Positions 9,505 through 17,933 of a stretch of 64,000 nucleotides of DNA are shown here, piece by piece (the stretch's first letter is position 1; the number at the start of each line of letters is the position of its first letter). Location: NCBI RefSeq assembly GCF_900086595.1, contig NZ_LT575472.1, positions 1,046,451 through 1,110,450 of the forward strand, in the 5' to 3' direction. The notes beneath the pieces are model-generated. The model saw only the letters and a list, made by a program, of their open reading frames with translations. It had not been told where the DNA came from and did no database searches. The position numbers and the translations under genes were made by a program. The DNA comes from Clostridium nigeriense (GTDB lineage: Bacteria > Bacillota > Clostridia > Clostridiales > Clostridiaceae).

Positions 9505-10932
9505 ATGCATGCATCGGTTTTGTTAATAATAGCTTATGCTATTAATATTATATCTGCTTTATCCTTAATATTTATAGAACGTAAGGAGCCTACTACTACA
9601 TGGGCATGGTTATTGATTTTATTAATATTACCTGGAGTAGGATTTATATTATATTTATTATTTGGTCAAAATTTAAGTAGACAAAAGATTTTTAAAGAAA
9701 AAAAAGGAAGCGATGAAAGAAAGTCAAGGGAACTACAAGATAAGTTTAAAGAAGAAAAACGAAATGGTAATATATCAGAAGAGTTTATGGAGCTTATTAA
9801 GATGAATTATAATCATTCAGGAGCTTTATATACTACAGGAAATAGTATTGAAACTTTTATAAATGGTGAAGATAAATTCGAAAGATTGATAAGAGACATA
9901 AAAGCAGCAAAGAATTTTATTCATATTGAATATTACATATTTAGATTAGACGCCTTAGGAAAAACAATAATTGAAGAACTTAAAAAGAAAGTAGATGAAG
10001 GTGTAGAAGTTAGACTTTTAGTAGATGGAATGGGCTCTAAAAGTTTAAGGGGAAAACAAATAAAATATATTAGAAGTCTAGGAATAAAATTTCATGTATT
10101 TTTTCCAGGAATTTTGCCTTATATAAATATTCGTTTAAATTTTAGAAATCATAGAAAAATAGTTGTTATAGATGGTAAGGTAGGATACGTAGGAGGGTTC
10201 AATGTAGGTAATGAGTATGTAAATAAGGGAAATCAGTTTGATTTTTGGAGAGATACTCATGTAAGAGTTCAAGGAGAAGCTGTAAATGAATTAAATAAAA
10301 GATTTATATTAGACTGGGATTATGCTTCAGAAGGTGAACTTAAAGATTATAGTAAATATTTTGTAAATGAAAAAGAGTATGGTGATATTGGAATTCAAAT
10401 AATATCTTCAGGTCCAGATCATAAGGAAGAATATATTAAAAATGCATATATGAAAATAATTAATAATGCTAAGAATAATGTATATATTCAAACACCATAT
10501 TTAGTACCAGATGAACCAATGAAGGAAGCTATAAAAATTGCTGCTTTATCAGGAATAGACGTTAGAATTATGGTTCCTGGAAAACCAGATCATTTCTTTA
10601 TGGAATGGATTTTAAGTGCTAATATGGGAGAGCTTCTAGAATGTGGAGTTAAAATATATAGATATCAAAAAGGATTTATTCATTCCAAAACTATAGTTGC
10701 AGATGGGAAAGTTTCAAGTATTGGAACAGCAAATTTAGATATAAGAAGCTTCCAACTTAATTTTGAAATTAATGCAATCATATTTGATAAAGATTTTGCT
10801 AAAGAGCAAGAAAAAATTTTTGAAAATGATATAGAAAACTGTAAATTAGTTACTTTAGAAGAGTATAGTAATAGAGGAAAAAGTATAAGAATAAAAGAAG
10901 CTTTGATAAGTTTAATAGGACCAATATTATAA
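9505..10932 (+). CDS. cls: Cardiolipin synthase
   Basis: Membrane enzyme of 475 aa that joins two phosphatidylglycerol molecules into cardiolipin. Two N-terminal transmembrane helices (about residues 3-25 and 35-55, PLDc_N domain with TTTWAWLL) are followed by two phospholipase D domains, each with an HKD motif: HRKIVVIDGKVGYVGGFN and HSKTIVADGKVSSIGTANLD. Length is normal for the family. GAGGTG precedes the ATG. It appears to be a single-gene transcript between terminators. Confidence 0.93.
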   Translation: MHASVLLIIAYAINIISALSLIFIERKEPTTTWAWLLILLILPGVGFILYLLFGQNLSRQKIFKEKKGSDERKSRELQDKFKEEKRNGNISEEFMELIKMNYNHSGALYTTGNSIETFINGEDKFERLIRDIKAAKNFIHIEYYIFRLDALGKTIIEELKKKVDEGVEVRLLVDGMGSKSLRGKQIKYIRSLGIKFHVFFPGILPYINIRLNFRNHRKIVVIDGKVGYVGGFNVGNEYVNKGNQFDFWRDTHVRVQGEAVNELNKRFILDWDYASEGELKDYSKYFVNEKEYGDIGIQIISSGPDHKEEYIKNAYMKIINNAKNNVYIQTPYLVPDEPMKEAIKIAALSGIDVRIMVPGKPDHFFMEWILSANMGELLECGVKIYRYQKGFIHSKTIVADGKVSSIGTANLDIRSFQLNFEINAIIFDKDFAKEQEKIFENDIENCKLVTLEEYSNRGKSIRIKEALISLIGPIL

Positions 10933-10950
10933 AAATGCGAGCGTTTTTAT
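10929..10950 (+). terminator. Short hairpin overlapping the cls stop codon
   Basis: ATAAAAATGC pairs with GCGTTTTTAT (one G-U); the stem includes the TAA stop and has five T in its descending arm. Plausible terminator, small loop. Confidence 0.5.
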
Positions 10951-11113
10951 AATTAAAAATTAAAAATTAAGAATGTAGAATTAAGGAAAAAAATCCTTCG
11001 GATTTTTACAGAAGGTGCTTTGCACCAATTTAAATTAATTTTTGCTGTGCAAAACACCATGAAATTTTCCTTCTTCCTTCTACATTCTTTATTTAAGATT
11101 GCTTCGAAATCTT
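10951..11113. repeat. Modular hairpin intergenic repeat, copy 2
   Basis: Arms AAGAATGTAGAATTAAGG and CCTTCTACATTCTT are complementary. Internal hairpin modules include AAATCC-TTCG-GATTT and GGTGC-TTT-GCACC. Located between the cls terminator and the aroF leader promoter. Confidence 0.7.
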
Positions 11114-11141
11114 ATACAAGTGTGAAAATATTCAAAAAATA

Positions 11142-11169
11142 TTGACATTGAAATATGCTTTGGTATAAT
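11142..11169 (+). promoter_or_regulatory. Near-consensus sigma-A promoter of the aroF leader transcript
   Basis: TTGACA (11142-11147), 16-base spacer, TGG then TATAAT (11164-11169). Both hexamers are perfect consensus and the -10 has an extended TG. Predicted transcript start is near 11176, about 28 bases before the leader ORF. Confidence 0.85.
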
Positions 11170-11203
11170 TATGAGAAAGAATTCAAATTTATGGGAGGAC
11201 TTT

Positions 11204-11329
11204 ATGAAAAGAATTGCAAGTATAATAGCAAAATTTAATAGCTTTTTTTACTTTACATTCTGGGGCTTTTTCTTTAGCGCTGGCTATTTCTTTTGCAAAA
11301 AAAATAATTCTTTTCAAGTGAGTTTTTAA
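11204..11329 (+). CDS. Putative aromatic leader peptide (41 aa) of an aroF attenuator
   Basis: A 41-codon ORF with a good Shine-Dalgarno (GGGAGG, 5-base spacing). Residues 11-30 contain ten Phe, two Tyr and one Trp among 20 positions; in total there are twelve Phe, two Tyr and one Trp. It lies 28 bases after a consensus promoter, 47 bases before an intrinsic terminator, and ahead of the first enzyme of aromatic synthesis. In enterobacteria pheA and trp leaders have this layout: ribosome stalling at scarce aminoacyl-tRNA prevents the terminator from forming. The first codons (GAAAAGAATT, 11206-11215) are perfectly complementary to the end of the ORF (AATTCTTTTC, 11306-11315), so translation would control RNA folding. 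Function is inferred. Chance is the main alternative, since T-rich DNA encodes Phe, but the mixed Tyr/Trp codons and the promoter/SD/terminator setting argue against it. Confidence 0.72.
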   Translation: MKRIASIIAKFNSFFYFTFWGFFFSAGYFFCKKNNSFQVSF

Positions 11330-11376
11330 TATAAATTTATATATTTTTTGATGATAAATATATGGTGATTATTATA

Positions 11377-11404
11377 AGAGGACTCCTTGGAGTTCTCTTT
11401 TTTT
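11377..11404 (+). terminator. Attenuator terminator before aroF
   Basis: AGAGGACTCC (11377-11386) pairs with GGAGTTCTCT (11389-11398), ten pairs with one G-U, followed by T to 11404. It stands inside the leader of aroF, 43 bases before its start codon, so it can only make sense as a conditional terminator. Confidence 0.85.
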
Positions 11405-11447
11405 AATATAAAAATAAATAATAATAGAAAAAGAGGGGGCTTTATTC

Positions 11448-12461
11448 ATGGTAATAATTTTAAAACCAAGAACTAAAGAAGAAGAAATTAAAAGATTAAC
11501 AGAGGAATTAGAAAAAGAAGGTGTAAAGGTAAATCCTGTAGTTGGTTCTGATTTAATTATATTAGGACTTGTAGGTGATACTAGCAAAATTGATCCTTTA
11601 AAGATTGAAGCAAAGGATATAGTTGAAAGGGTAATGCATGTTCAAGAACCTTTTAAAAAGGCTAATAGATTATTCCATCCAGATAATACTATTGTTAATG
11701 TCAAAGGGCAAGAAATTGGTGGAAATAAAATTTCTATGATAGCAGGGCCTTGTTCTGTTGAAAGTGAAGAGCAATTAACTTTTATTGCTGAAGAGGTTAA
11801 GAAATTAGGGGCAAATTTCTTAAGAGGTGGTGCATTTAAACCAAGAACTTCACCATATAGTTTCCAAGGCTTAAAGCATGATGGACTTGAACTATTAAAA
11901 ATTGCTAGAGAAAAAACTGGATTACCTATAGTTACGGAAATTATGTCTCCATATGATGTTGAAATCTTTGAAAAAGATGTGGATGTTATTCAAGTTGGTG
12001 CAAGAAATATGCAAAACTTTGATTTATTAACTGAATTAGGAAGAACAAGTAAGCCAATACTATTAAAAAGAGGATTATCTGCTACAATAGAAGAATGGTT
12101 AATGTCAGCAGAATATATAATGGCAGGTGGAAATGAAAATGTAATTCTTTGTGAAAGAGGAATAAGAACCTTTGAAACTTACACAAGAAATACCTTGGAT
12201 TTAAGTGCAATACCAGCAATTAAAAAGTTGAGTCATTTACCTGTTATAGTTGATCCAAGTCATGCTACAGGAAAGAGATTTATGATATCTCCTCTTGCCA
12301 AAGCAGCAATAGCAGTAGGGGCTGATGGACTTATAATTGAAGTTCATAATAACCCAGAAAAGGCTCTTTGTGATGGACCACAATCAATAAGGCCAGATCA
12401 TTACGAAACACTAGTTCAAGAACTAAGAGCAATTGCAGGAGCGGTTGGAAGAGAGTTATAA
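11448..12461 (+). CDS. aroF: DAHP synthase (3-deoxy-7-phosphoheptulonate synthase), first copy
   Basis: First enzyme of the shikimate pathway: condenses phosphoenolpyruvate and erythrose-4-phosphate. 337 aa. An N-terminal ferredoxin-like regulatory domain (about 1-70) precedes the KDO8P/DAHP synthase TIM barrel, with the substrate motif KPRTSPYSFQG, RGLSATIEEW and IVDPSHATGKR including the metal-binding His. This domain order is that of the Thermotoga/Bacillus type I-beta enzymes, where the N-terminal domain gives feedback inhibition. A closely similar second copy lies at 20.7 kb. The putative aromatic leader and terminator upstream suggest that this copy is controlled by attenuation. GAGGGGGC precedes the ATG. 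Confidence 0.93.
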   Translation: MVIILKPRTKEEEIKRLTEELEKEGVKVNPVVGSDLIILGLVGDTSKIDPLKIEAKDIVERVMHVQEPFKKANRLFHPDNTIVNVKGQEIGGNKISMIAGPCSVESEEQLTFIAEEVKKLGANFLRGGAFKPRTSPYSFQGLKHDGLELLKIAREKTGLPIVTEIMSPYDVEIFEKDVDVIQVGARNMQNFDLLTELGRTSKPILLKRGLSATIEEWLMSAEYIMAGGNENVILCERGIRTFETYTRNTLDLSAIPAIKKLSHLPVIVDPSHATGKRFMISPLAKAAIAVGADGLIIEVHNNPEKALCDGPQSIRPDHYETLVQELRAIAGAVGREL

Positions 12462-12463
12462 TA

Positions 12464-12600
12464 ATTGATAATGTATAATGCATAATGGATAATTTTGATG
12501 AAATTCAGCTTATGCTGAATTTCTGAATTAAATTTATAACAAGTTAGTTTTGCTAAGTTGTTTCCTAAATTATGCATTATCAATTACTAATTATCCATTG
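12464..12600. repeat. Modular hairpin intergenic repeat, copy 3
   Basis: Arms ATTGATAATG...AATGCATAATGGATAATT and AATTATGCATTATCAATT...AATTATCCATT are complementary. Internal modules: GAAATTCAGC-TTAT-GCTGAATTTC and a hairpin around AACAAGTTAG/CTAAGTTGTT. It fills the gap between aroF and aroB and ends at the aroB Shine-Dalgarno. Confidence 0.7.
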
Positions 12601-12617
12601 AAGAAGGGGTGTTTTTA

Positions 12618-13652
12618 ATGAAGTTAACTGTAGATTTGGAGTCTAATAGTTATGATATAATTATAGAAAAGGGTGTACTTAATAATATATCTAGTGAGAT
12701 AAAAGAAGTATTTAATGGGAATAAAATATTTGTTTTAACAGATAAAAATGTTGATAGATTTTATGGTGAGAAAGTTGTAAGTAATTTAGAATCTGATGGG
12801 TATGAAGTTAGAAAATTGGTTTTAGAACCTGGTGAGGAAACTAAATCCTTTTTTACTTTGCCAAAGGTTTATGATGAACTTTTAAATTTTAAAGTAACTA
12901 GAAGTGATTTATTATTAACATTAGGTGGGGGAGTAATTGGAGATTTAGGTGGCTTTGTTGCATCTACTTATTTAAGGGGAATTCCCTTTATACAATGTCC
13001 AACATCACTTTTAGCTCAAGTAGATAGTAGTGTAGGTGGTAAGGTTGGAGTAGATTTAGATAAAGGAAAAAACTTAGTTGGAAGTTTTTATCAACCTAAA
13101 AAGGTTATAATAGATACTAACGTTTTAGAATCATTAAATGAAAGAGTATTTAATGATGGAATGGCTGAAGTTATTAAATATGGATGTATTAAAGATGGAG
13201 AGTTTTTTTATAATCTTCTAAATTATAAAAATAAAGAAGAAGTTATGAACAATATTGAGTATATTATTCACAATTGTTGCACAATTAAAAAAGAAGTTGT
13301 GGAAAAAGATGAGAGAGATACTGGAGAAAGAATGCTTCTAAATTTTGGTCATACAATAGGTCATGCAATAGAACAGTATTATAACTATAACAAATATACT
13401 CATGGGGAAGCAGTGGCTATAGGGATGTATGAAATAACTAAGATAAGTGAGTCCCTAGGAGAAACTAAGGCTGGCACATCGGAAATAATAAAGAATATAC
13501 TAGTAAAGTATAATCTACCTTATAAATTAGATGTAGCTTTAAGTGAAATAAAAGAAGCAATTTCTTTAGATAAAAAGAATTTAGGTAAAAAACTTAACCT
13601 AATATTTATCAGTAAAATAGGAGAAAGTAAAATAGTGAAAGGAGGAATTTGA
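12618..13652 (+). CDS. aroB: 3-dehydroquinate synthase
   Basis: Converts DAHP to 3-dehydroquinate using NAD and a divalent metal; 344 aa, normal length. NAD-binding motif GGGVIGDLGGFVAS and PTSLLAQVDSSVGGKVGVD are clear, and the metal His residues lie in NFGHTIGHAIE and YTHGEAV. A GTG at 12609 is in frame but overlaps the AAGAAGGGG Shine-Dalgarno, so the ATG at 12618 is taken. Stop and next start share a base (TGATG), giving tight coupling with aroA. Confidence 0.93.
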   Translation: MKLTVDLESNSYDIIIEKGVLNNISSEIKEVFNGNKIFVLTDKNVDRFYGEKVVSNLESDGYEVRKLVLEPGEETKSFFTLPKVYDELLNFKVTRSDLLLTLGGGVIGDLGGFVASTYLRGIPFIQCPTSLLAQVDSSVGGKVGVDLDKGKNLVGSFYQPKKVIIDTNVLESLNERVFNDGMAEVIKYGCIKDGEFFYNLLNYKNKEEVMNNIEYIIHNCCTIKKEVVEKDERDTGERMLLNFGHTIGHAIEQYYNYNKYTHGEAVAIGMYEITKISESLGETKAGTSEIIKNILVKYNLPYKLDVALSEIKEAISLDKKNLGKKLNLIFISKIGESKIVKGGI

Positions 13653-14944
13653 TGAGGGCCATAGAAATTCAAAATAATAAATTAAAGGGTATAGTAAAAG
13701 TTCCTCCATCAAAGAGTATGGCACATAGGGCTATAATTTGTGCAGCTCTTGGAAGTGGTGTTTCTATTATTGAAAATATTGATTATTCAGATGATATTAA
13801 TGCAACTATAGATGGAATGATATCTTTAGGTGCATCTATTGAAAAAGATAATGATAAATTAACTGTTAGAGGAGCTTTTCATGAAGAAAGTAATAAAAAT
13901 ACAGTTAGAGTCATTGACTGTAATGAATCTGGATCAACATTAAGATTTTTAGTACCTGTATCGTTACTATTCTCTGGGATAACAAAGTTTGTTGGAAGAG
14001 GGAATTTAGGAAAAAGACCACTAGACACCTATTACGATATTTTTAAAGAGCAAGGAATTAAATATAGTACTTTAGATGGTAAATTAAACTTAATGGTGAA
14101 GGGGCTTTTAAGTAGTGGAGAATTTTCATTGCCAGGAAATATAAGCTCTCAATTTATAACAGGACTTTTATTTACATTACCTTTATTAGATGGTGATTCT
14201 AAAATAATAATTACTACAGAACTTGAGTCTAAGGGCTATATAGACTTAACTTTATCATGTATGAGGGATTTTGGGATTTCAATAGAGAATAAAGATTATA
14301 AAGAGTTTATAATTAAAGGAAATCAGGGCTATGTTTCCAGAAATTATAGAGTAGAAGGAGATTATTCTCAAGGTGCATTTTATCTTTGTGCAAATGCATT
14401 AGGTTCTGATGTTGAAGTTACTGATTTGAGAGAAGATTCCCTTCAAGGAGATAAGGAAGTAATAGATATTTTAGAAAGAATGGGAGTTAATTTCACTTAT
14501 GGAGATAAAGTAACTTGTGAAGTTTCCAATGAATTGGGGGCTACTCTAATAGATGCATCCCAATGTCCAGATATAATTCCTGTAATTTCATTAGTTGCAG
14601 CATTATCAAAGGGAAGAACTGAAATTATTAATGCAGGTAGATTAAGAATAAAAGAATGTGATAGATTAAAGGCAGTAGCAACTGAGCTTAATAAGCTTGG
14701 TGCTAAAATAGAAGAAAAATCAGAGGGGCTAGTAATACATGGTGTTCAAGAATTAGAAGGCGGAGTAGAAGTTTGGAGCTGGAAGGATCATAGAATAGCC
14801 ATGACTTTAGCAATAGCAGCAACTAGGTGTAAAAGGCCTATTATTATTAAGGATTATGATTGTGTAGCTAAATCTTATCCTAAATTTTTTGAAGATTACA
14901 AGAAACTAGGAGGGGCTATAAATGAGTGGAGTATGGGGGAGTAA
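13652..14944 (+). CDS. aroA: EPSP synthase (3-phosphoshikimate 1-carboxyvinyltransferase)
   Basis: Transfers enolpyruvyl from PEP to shikimate-3-phosphate; 430 aa. Visible motifs are PPSKSMAHRAI at the N-terminus, NESGSTLRFLVP, GDYSQGAFYL, ECDRLKA and DHRIAMTLAIA, covering both inverse alpha/beta domains. GGAGGA lies five bases before the ATG at 13652; a TTG at 13649 is in frame but poorly spaced. The ATG overlaps the aroB stop by one base. The 3' end overlaps aroC by 23 bases. Centre of the aroFBAC-pheA operon. Confidence 0.93.
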   Translation: MRAIEIQNNKLKGIVKVPPSKSMAHRAIICAALGSGVSIIENIDYSDDINATIDGMISLGASIEKDNDKLTVRGAFHEESNKNTVRVIDCNESGSTLRFLVPVSLLFSGITKFVGRGNLGKRPLDTYYDIFKEQGIKYSTLDGKLNLMVKGLLSSGEFSLPGNISSQFITGLLFTLPLLDGDSKIIITTELESKGYIDLTLSCMRDFGISIENKDYKEFIIKGNQGYVSRNYRVEGDYSQGAFYLCANALGSDVEVTDLREDSLQGDKEVIDILERMGVNFTYGDKVTCEVSNELGATLIDASQCPDIIPVISLVAALSKGRTEIINAGRLRIKECDRLKAVATELNKLGAKIEEKSEGLVIHGVQELEGGVEVWSWKDHRIAMTLAIAATRCKRPIIIKDYDCVAKSYPKFFEDYKKLGGAINEWSMGE

Positions 14945-16004
14945 TATAAAGATATCCATATTTGGAGAATCTCATGGGAATGCTATAGGAGTAAATATAG
15001 ATGGACTTCCATCAGGATTTGAAATAAATATGGATAAGGTGCTTTTAGAAATGGAAAGAAGGGCACCAGGAAAAAATCAGTTGTCAACAGCTAGAAAAGA
15101 AGCAGATTTACCAGAAATTCTAAGTGGGTTTTTCCAAGGTAAAACTACAGGGACTCCTCTTTGTGCAATTATTAGAAACAGTGATACTAGATCTAAGGAT
15201 TATGCAAAAACCAAGGACTTTATGAGACCAGGTCATGCTGATTATACTGGATATGAAAGATACTTAGGTTTTAATGATTATAGAGGTGGTGGACATTTTT
15301 CAGGAAGAATTACAGCACCTCTAGTATTTGCTGGGGCTATTTGTAAGCAAATACTAGAATCACAAGGAATATTTATAGGAGCTCATATTTCATCTATAAA
15401 GGATATAAATGATGAAGTTTTTAATGAAGTAAGTATATCTAAAGATGAATTAGATACTTTAAGAGCTATGGAGCTACCTTTAATAAATAGATCATTGGAA
15501 GATAAGATAAGACATACTATTATGCAAGCAAAATATGATGGTAATTCAGTAGGAGGAACTATTGAATGTGCAATTGTAGGGATAGAGGCTGGAGTTGGAA
15601 ATCCATTTTTTGATTCAGTAGAATCTACTTTAGCTCATCTTATGTTTTCAATTCCTGCAATTAAAGGAATTGAATTTGGAAAGGGCTTTGATATAACTAA
15701 GCTTTATGGATCAGAAGCTAATGATGAGTATTATTATAATGAAGGTTTTGTAAAAACAAAGACTAATAATAATGGTGGAGTTCTTGGAGGAATAACCAAT
15801 GGAATGCCAATATTATTTAAGGTAGCCGTTAAGCCAACTGCATCTATTTTAAAAGAACAAGATACCATAGATATTAAAGAAAAAAAGGATGTTAAATTTA
15901 GAATTGAAGGAAGACATGACCCTTGTATAGTACAAAGAGCAGTCCCTGTAGTAGAGGCTGTTACTGCAATAGGTATACTAGATTTAATAAAGGGGAGATA
16001 CTAA
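14922..16004 (+). CDS. aroC: Chorismate synthase
   Basis: Makes chorismate from EPSP with reduced FMN; 360 aa. Signature regions are GESHGNAIG near the N-terminus and RPGHADYTGYERYLGF, followed by DYRGGGHFSGR, and RHDPCIVQRAVPVVEA near the C-terminus. AGGAGGGG inside the aroA end is spaced six bases before the ATG. Its stop TAA overlaps the ATG of pheA by one base, so the genes are translationally coupled. Confidence 0.94.
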   Translation: MSGVWGSNIKISIFGESHGNAIGVNIDGLPSGFEINMDKVLLEMERRAPGKNQLSTARKEADLPEILSGFFQGKTTGTPLCAIIRNSDTRSKDYAKTKDFMRPGHADYTGYERYLGFNDYRGGGHFSGRITAPLVFAGAICKQILESQGIFIGAHISSIKDINDEVFNEVSISKDELDTLRAMELPLINRSLEDKIRHTIMQAKYDGNSVGGTIECAIVGIEAGVGNPFFDSVESTLAHLMFSIPAIKGIEFGKGFDITKLYGSEANDEYYYNEGFVKTKTNNNGGVLGGITNGMPILFKVAVKPTASILKEQDTIDIKEKKDVKFRIEGRHDPCIVQRAVPVVEAVTAIGILDLIKGRY

Positions 16005-17122
16005 TGGTAAGTCTAGAAGACTATAGAAAAGAGATAGATTCTATAGATAAAGAATTAATATCATTATTTGAAAAGAGAATGAATATTGCTATTAAGGTTG
16101 GGGAATATAAAAAGGAAAGAAATCTTCCAATATTTAATGGTAAAAGAGAAGAGGAAGTCATAGAAAAAAATATAAATCTTCTTAAAAATAAGGATTATAG
16201 TGATATTACTCGAAGTTTTTTTGAAAAAATTATGGAACTTAGTAGGTGTCTTCAAGCTGATTTATTTAAAGAAAATAATAATGTTTCAAGAGAAAATTTG
16301 TCAGAAGAAGTTAGGATAGGATATCAAGGGGTAGAAGGTTCTTTTAGTGAAGAAGCTTTAATAAAGTATTTTAATAAGAGTATAGGAACTAAAAACTATG
16401 AAGAGTTTATTGATGTGTTTAAGGCATTAGAAAATAATGAAATAGAGTATGCTATATTGCCTATAGAAAATTCATATACTGGAGCTATTACTGAAGTTTA
16501 TGACCTATTAGTAAAATACAATTTTTATATAATAGGTGAAGAATGTATAAAAATAGATCAACACCTTATGGGGTTAGAAGGAAGTAATATAAATAATATT
16601 GAAGAGATATATTCTCATCCACAAGGTTTTGCTCAAAGTAAGAGTTTTTTAAGTAAGTATGAAGGTGTTAAGCTTATTCCATATCATAATACAGCCATAA
16701 GTGCAAAGTTAGTATCAGAATTAAAGGATATAAAAAAGGCTGCTATTGGAAGTAAGCGAGCAGCAGAAATCTACGGATTAAGTATTTTAAGAGAAGGTAT
16801 TAATGATAAAAAGGACAATCATACTAAATTTATAATTATAGGTAAAAAATTAAAATATAGTGATGATTTTAATAAGATTAGTGTAGTATTTTCTTTAGAA
16901 GATAAAGCAGGAACTTTATACAAGCTTTTAAGACATTTTGCAGAAAATAATATTAATATGATAAAGATAGAGTCAAGGCCTAATAAACATGAGTCATGGA
17001 AGTACTTACTTTATGTTGATTTTGAAGGTAATTTAAAAGATAATTTAGTTAAAAATGCTTTAGATCTTATAGAAAAAAATAGTGGATACTTTAAGATTAT
17101 AGGAAATTATAAAAGAACATAG
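16004..17122 (+). CDS. pheA: Chorismate mutase-prephenate dehydratase (P-protein)
   Basis: Bifunctional enzyme of 372 aa that takes chorismate to prephenate and then phenylpyruvate. The chorismate mutase domain (1-85) has the AroQ pattern with RKEIDSIDKELISLFEKR. The prephenate dehydratase domain (about 104-280) shows GYQGVEGSFSEEA, PIENSYTGAI and HTKF (the usual TRF). The C-terminal ACT domain (about 290-365) has IESRPNKHESWKYLLYVDFE, where ESRP binds Phe for feedback inhibition. The frame is open upstream to 15923, but GGGGAG and the overlap with the aroC stop fix the start at 16004. Last gene of the first aro operon. Confidence 0.94.
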   Translation: MVSLEDYRKEIDSIDKELISLFEKRMNIAIKVGEYKKERNLPIFNGKREEEVIEKNINLLKNKDYSDITRSFFEKIMELSRCLQADLFKENNNVSRENLSEEVRIGYQGVEGSFSEEALIKYFNKSIGTKNYEEFIDVFKALENNEIEYAILPIENSYTGAITEVYDLLVKYNFYIIGEECIKIDQHLMGLEGSNINNIEEIYSHPQGFAQSKSFLSKYEGVKLIPYHNTAISAKLVSELKDIKKAAIGSKRAAEIYGLSILREGINDKKDNHTKFIIIGKKLKYSDDFNKISVVFSLEDKAGTLYKLLRHFAENNINMIKIESRPNKHESWKYLLYVDFEGNLKDNLVKNALDLIEKNSGYFKIIGNYKRT

Positions 17123-17434
17123 GAATAAAAATGATTACATTTTTATAAGGTCCAATGATTTAGAATCATTGGACCTTAGTTCATAATATTTTAAATATAT
17201 TCTCTAAATTGAAATCTACATTTCTAATGTTTTTATTATTTATTTTAACTTTTGATTTGCAGAATTAAATATTTTAAAAATTAATAAAAAATAGTGGAAA
17301 TTGTAAACGTATAAGTGTATAATAAGTGTAAGATAAATTTTCAGAATTTTCGGTAAATTATTATTTTGATAAATTTTTATATCAAATTGATAATAGATTT
17401 TAAGAAAAGGTTTACTAATAAGGGGGACATTTAT
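17123..17434. other. Non-coding gap with a perfect hairpin after pheA
   Basis: AAGGTCCAATGATT (17147-17160) and AATCATTGGACCTT (17164-17177) form a perfect 14-bp stem with a 3-base loop, but no T-run follows on either side. It may end or protect the aro transcript. The rest is AT-rich with no ORF, tRNA or recognised riboswitch. Confidence 0.6.
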
Positions 17435-17851
17435 ATGGTAGGTTTTGATATAAGAAATATAGTAAAAGAGGACTTGGAAGGGGTATTTAGGCTAAATAAT
17501 AGTTTTGATTCTTCAGTAATTAATTATCAAAATGAATATAAAGAACATAGAACTTTAGTTGCCCAATTAAATGATGATATTATAGGATATATAAAATATG
17601 AAATTTTGAATGATGAAACTTGCAAGAAAATTTTATCTATAAATGAAGTTTTAGTAGATGAAAAGTATAGGGGATTAGGAGTAGGTCATCAACTTATGGT
17701 GGAAGCTGAAAAAATGGCTAAAGATTATAATATAACTTCATTAGTTGTATTAAATAATAATTATTTAGAAGAAGAGGTGATGTTTTACAAGAGACAAGGA
17801 TTTAATTTAAATATAGATAGGAGGTATGAAAAAAAATATTATATTCAATAA
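17435..17851 (+). CDS. GNAT family N-acetyltransferase
   Basis: 138 aa. The GNAT acetyl-CoA site is visible as VLVDEKYRGLGVGHQLM (about residues 71-87), with the strand/helix pattern of the fold and a final FYKRQGFN motif. An upstream in-frame ATG at 17366 exists, but AGGGGG at 17421 is spaced correctly for the ATG at 17435. Single gene between the pheA hairpin and a terminator. Its substrate cannot be deduced; the aro genes around it do not require an acetyltransferase. Confidence 0.82.
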   Translation: MVGFDIRNIVKEDLEGVFRLNNSFDSSVINYQNEYKEHRTLVAQLNDDIIGYIKYEILNDETCKKILSINEVLVDEKYRGLGVGHQLMVEAEKMAKDYNITSLVVLNNNYLEEEVMFYKRQGFNLNIDRRYEKKYYIQ

Positions 17852-17855
17852 AAAT

Positions 17856-17905
17856 AAGGTAGCATGAATTGATTGTTTAAATTAATTTATGCTACCTTTA
17901 TTTAT
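17856..17905 (+). terminator. Terminator between the GNAT and pentapeptide genes
   Basis: AAGGTAGCATGAATT pairs with AATTTATGCTACCTTT (one mismatch), followed by TTTATTTATT. It can serve the + strand gene; the convergent pentapeptide gene ends 29 bases away. Confidence 0.75.
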
Positions 17906-17933
17906 TAAATTTTTACTTCAAATTTTATAATTA

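Noticed and set aside
11105..11447. T-box riboswitch before aroF
   Set aside because: No GGGTGG-type antiterminator motif or specifier loop was found; the leader ORF and terminator explain the region better.
15923..16003. Upstream extension of the pheA reading frame
   Set aside because: It runs inside aroC with no Shine-Dalgarno; the ATG at 16004 overlapping the aroC stop gives a normal chorismate mutase N-terminus.
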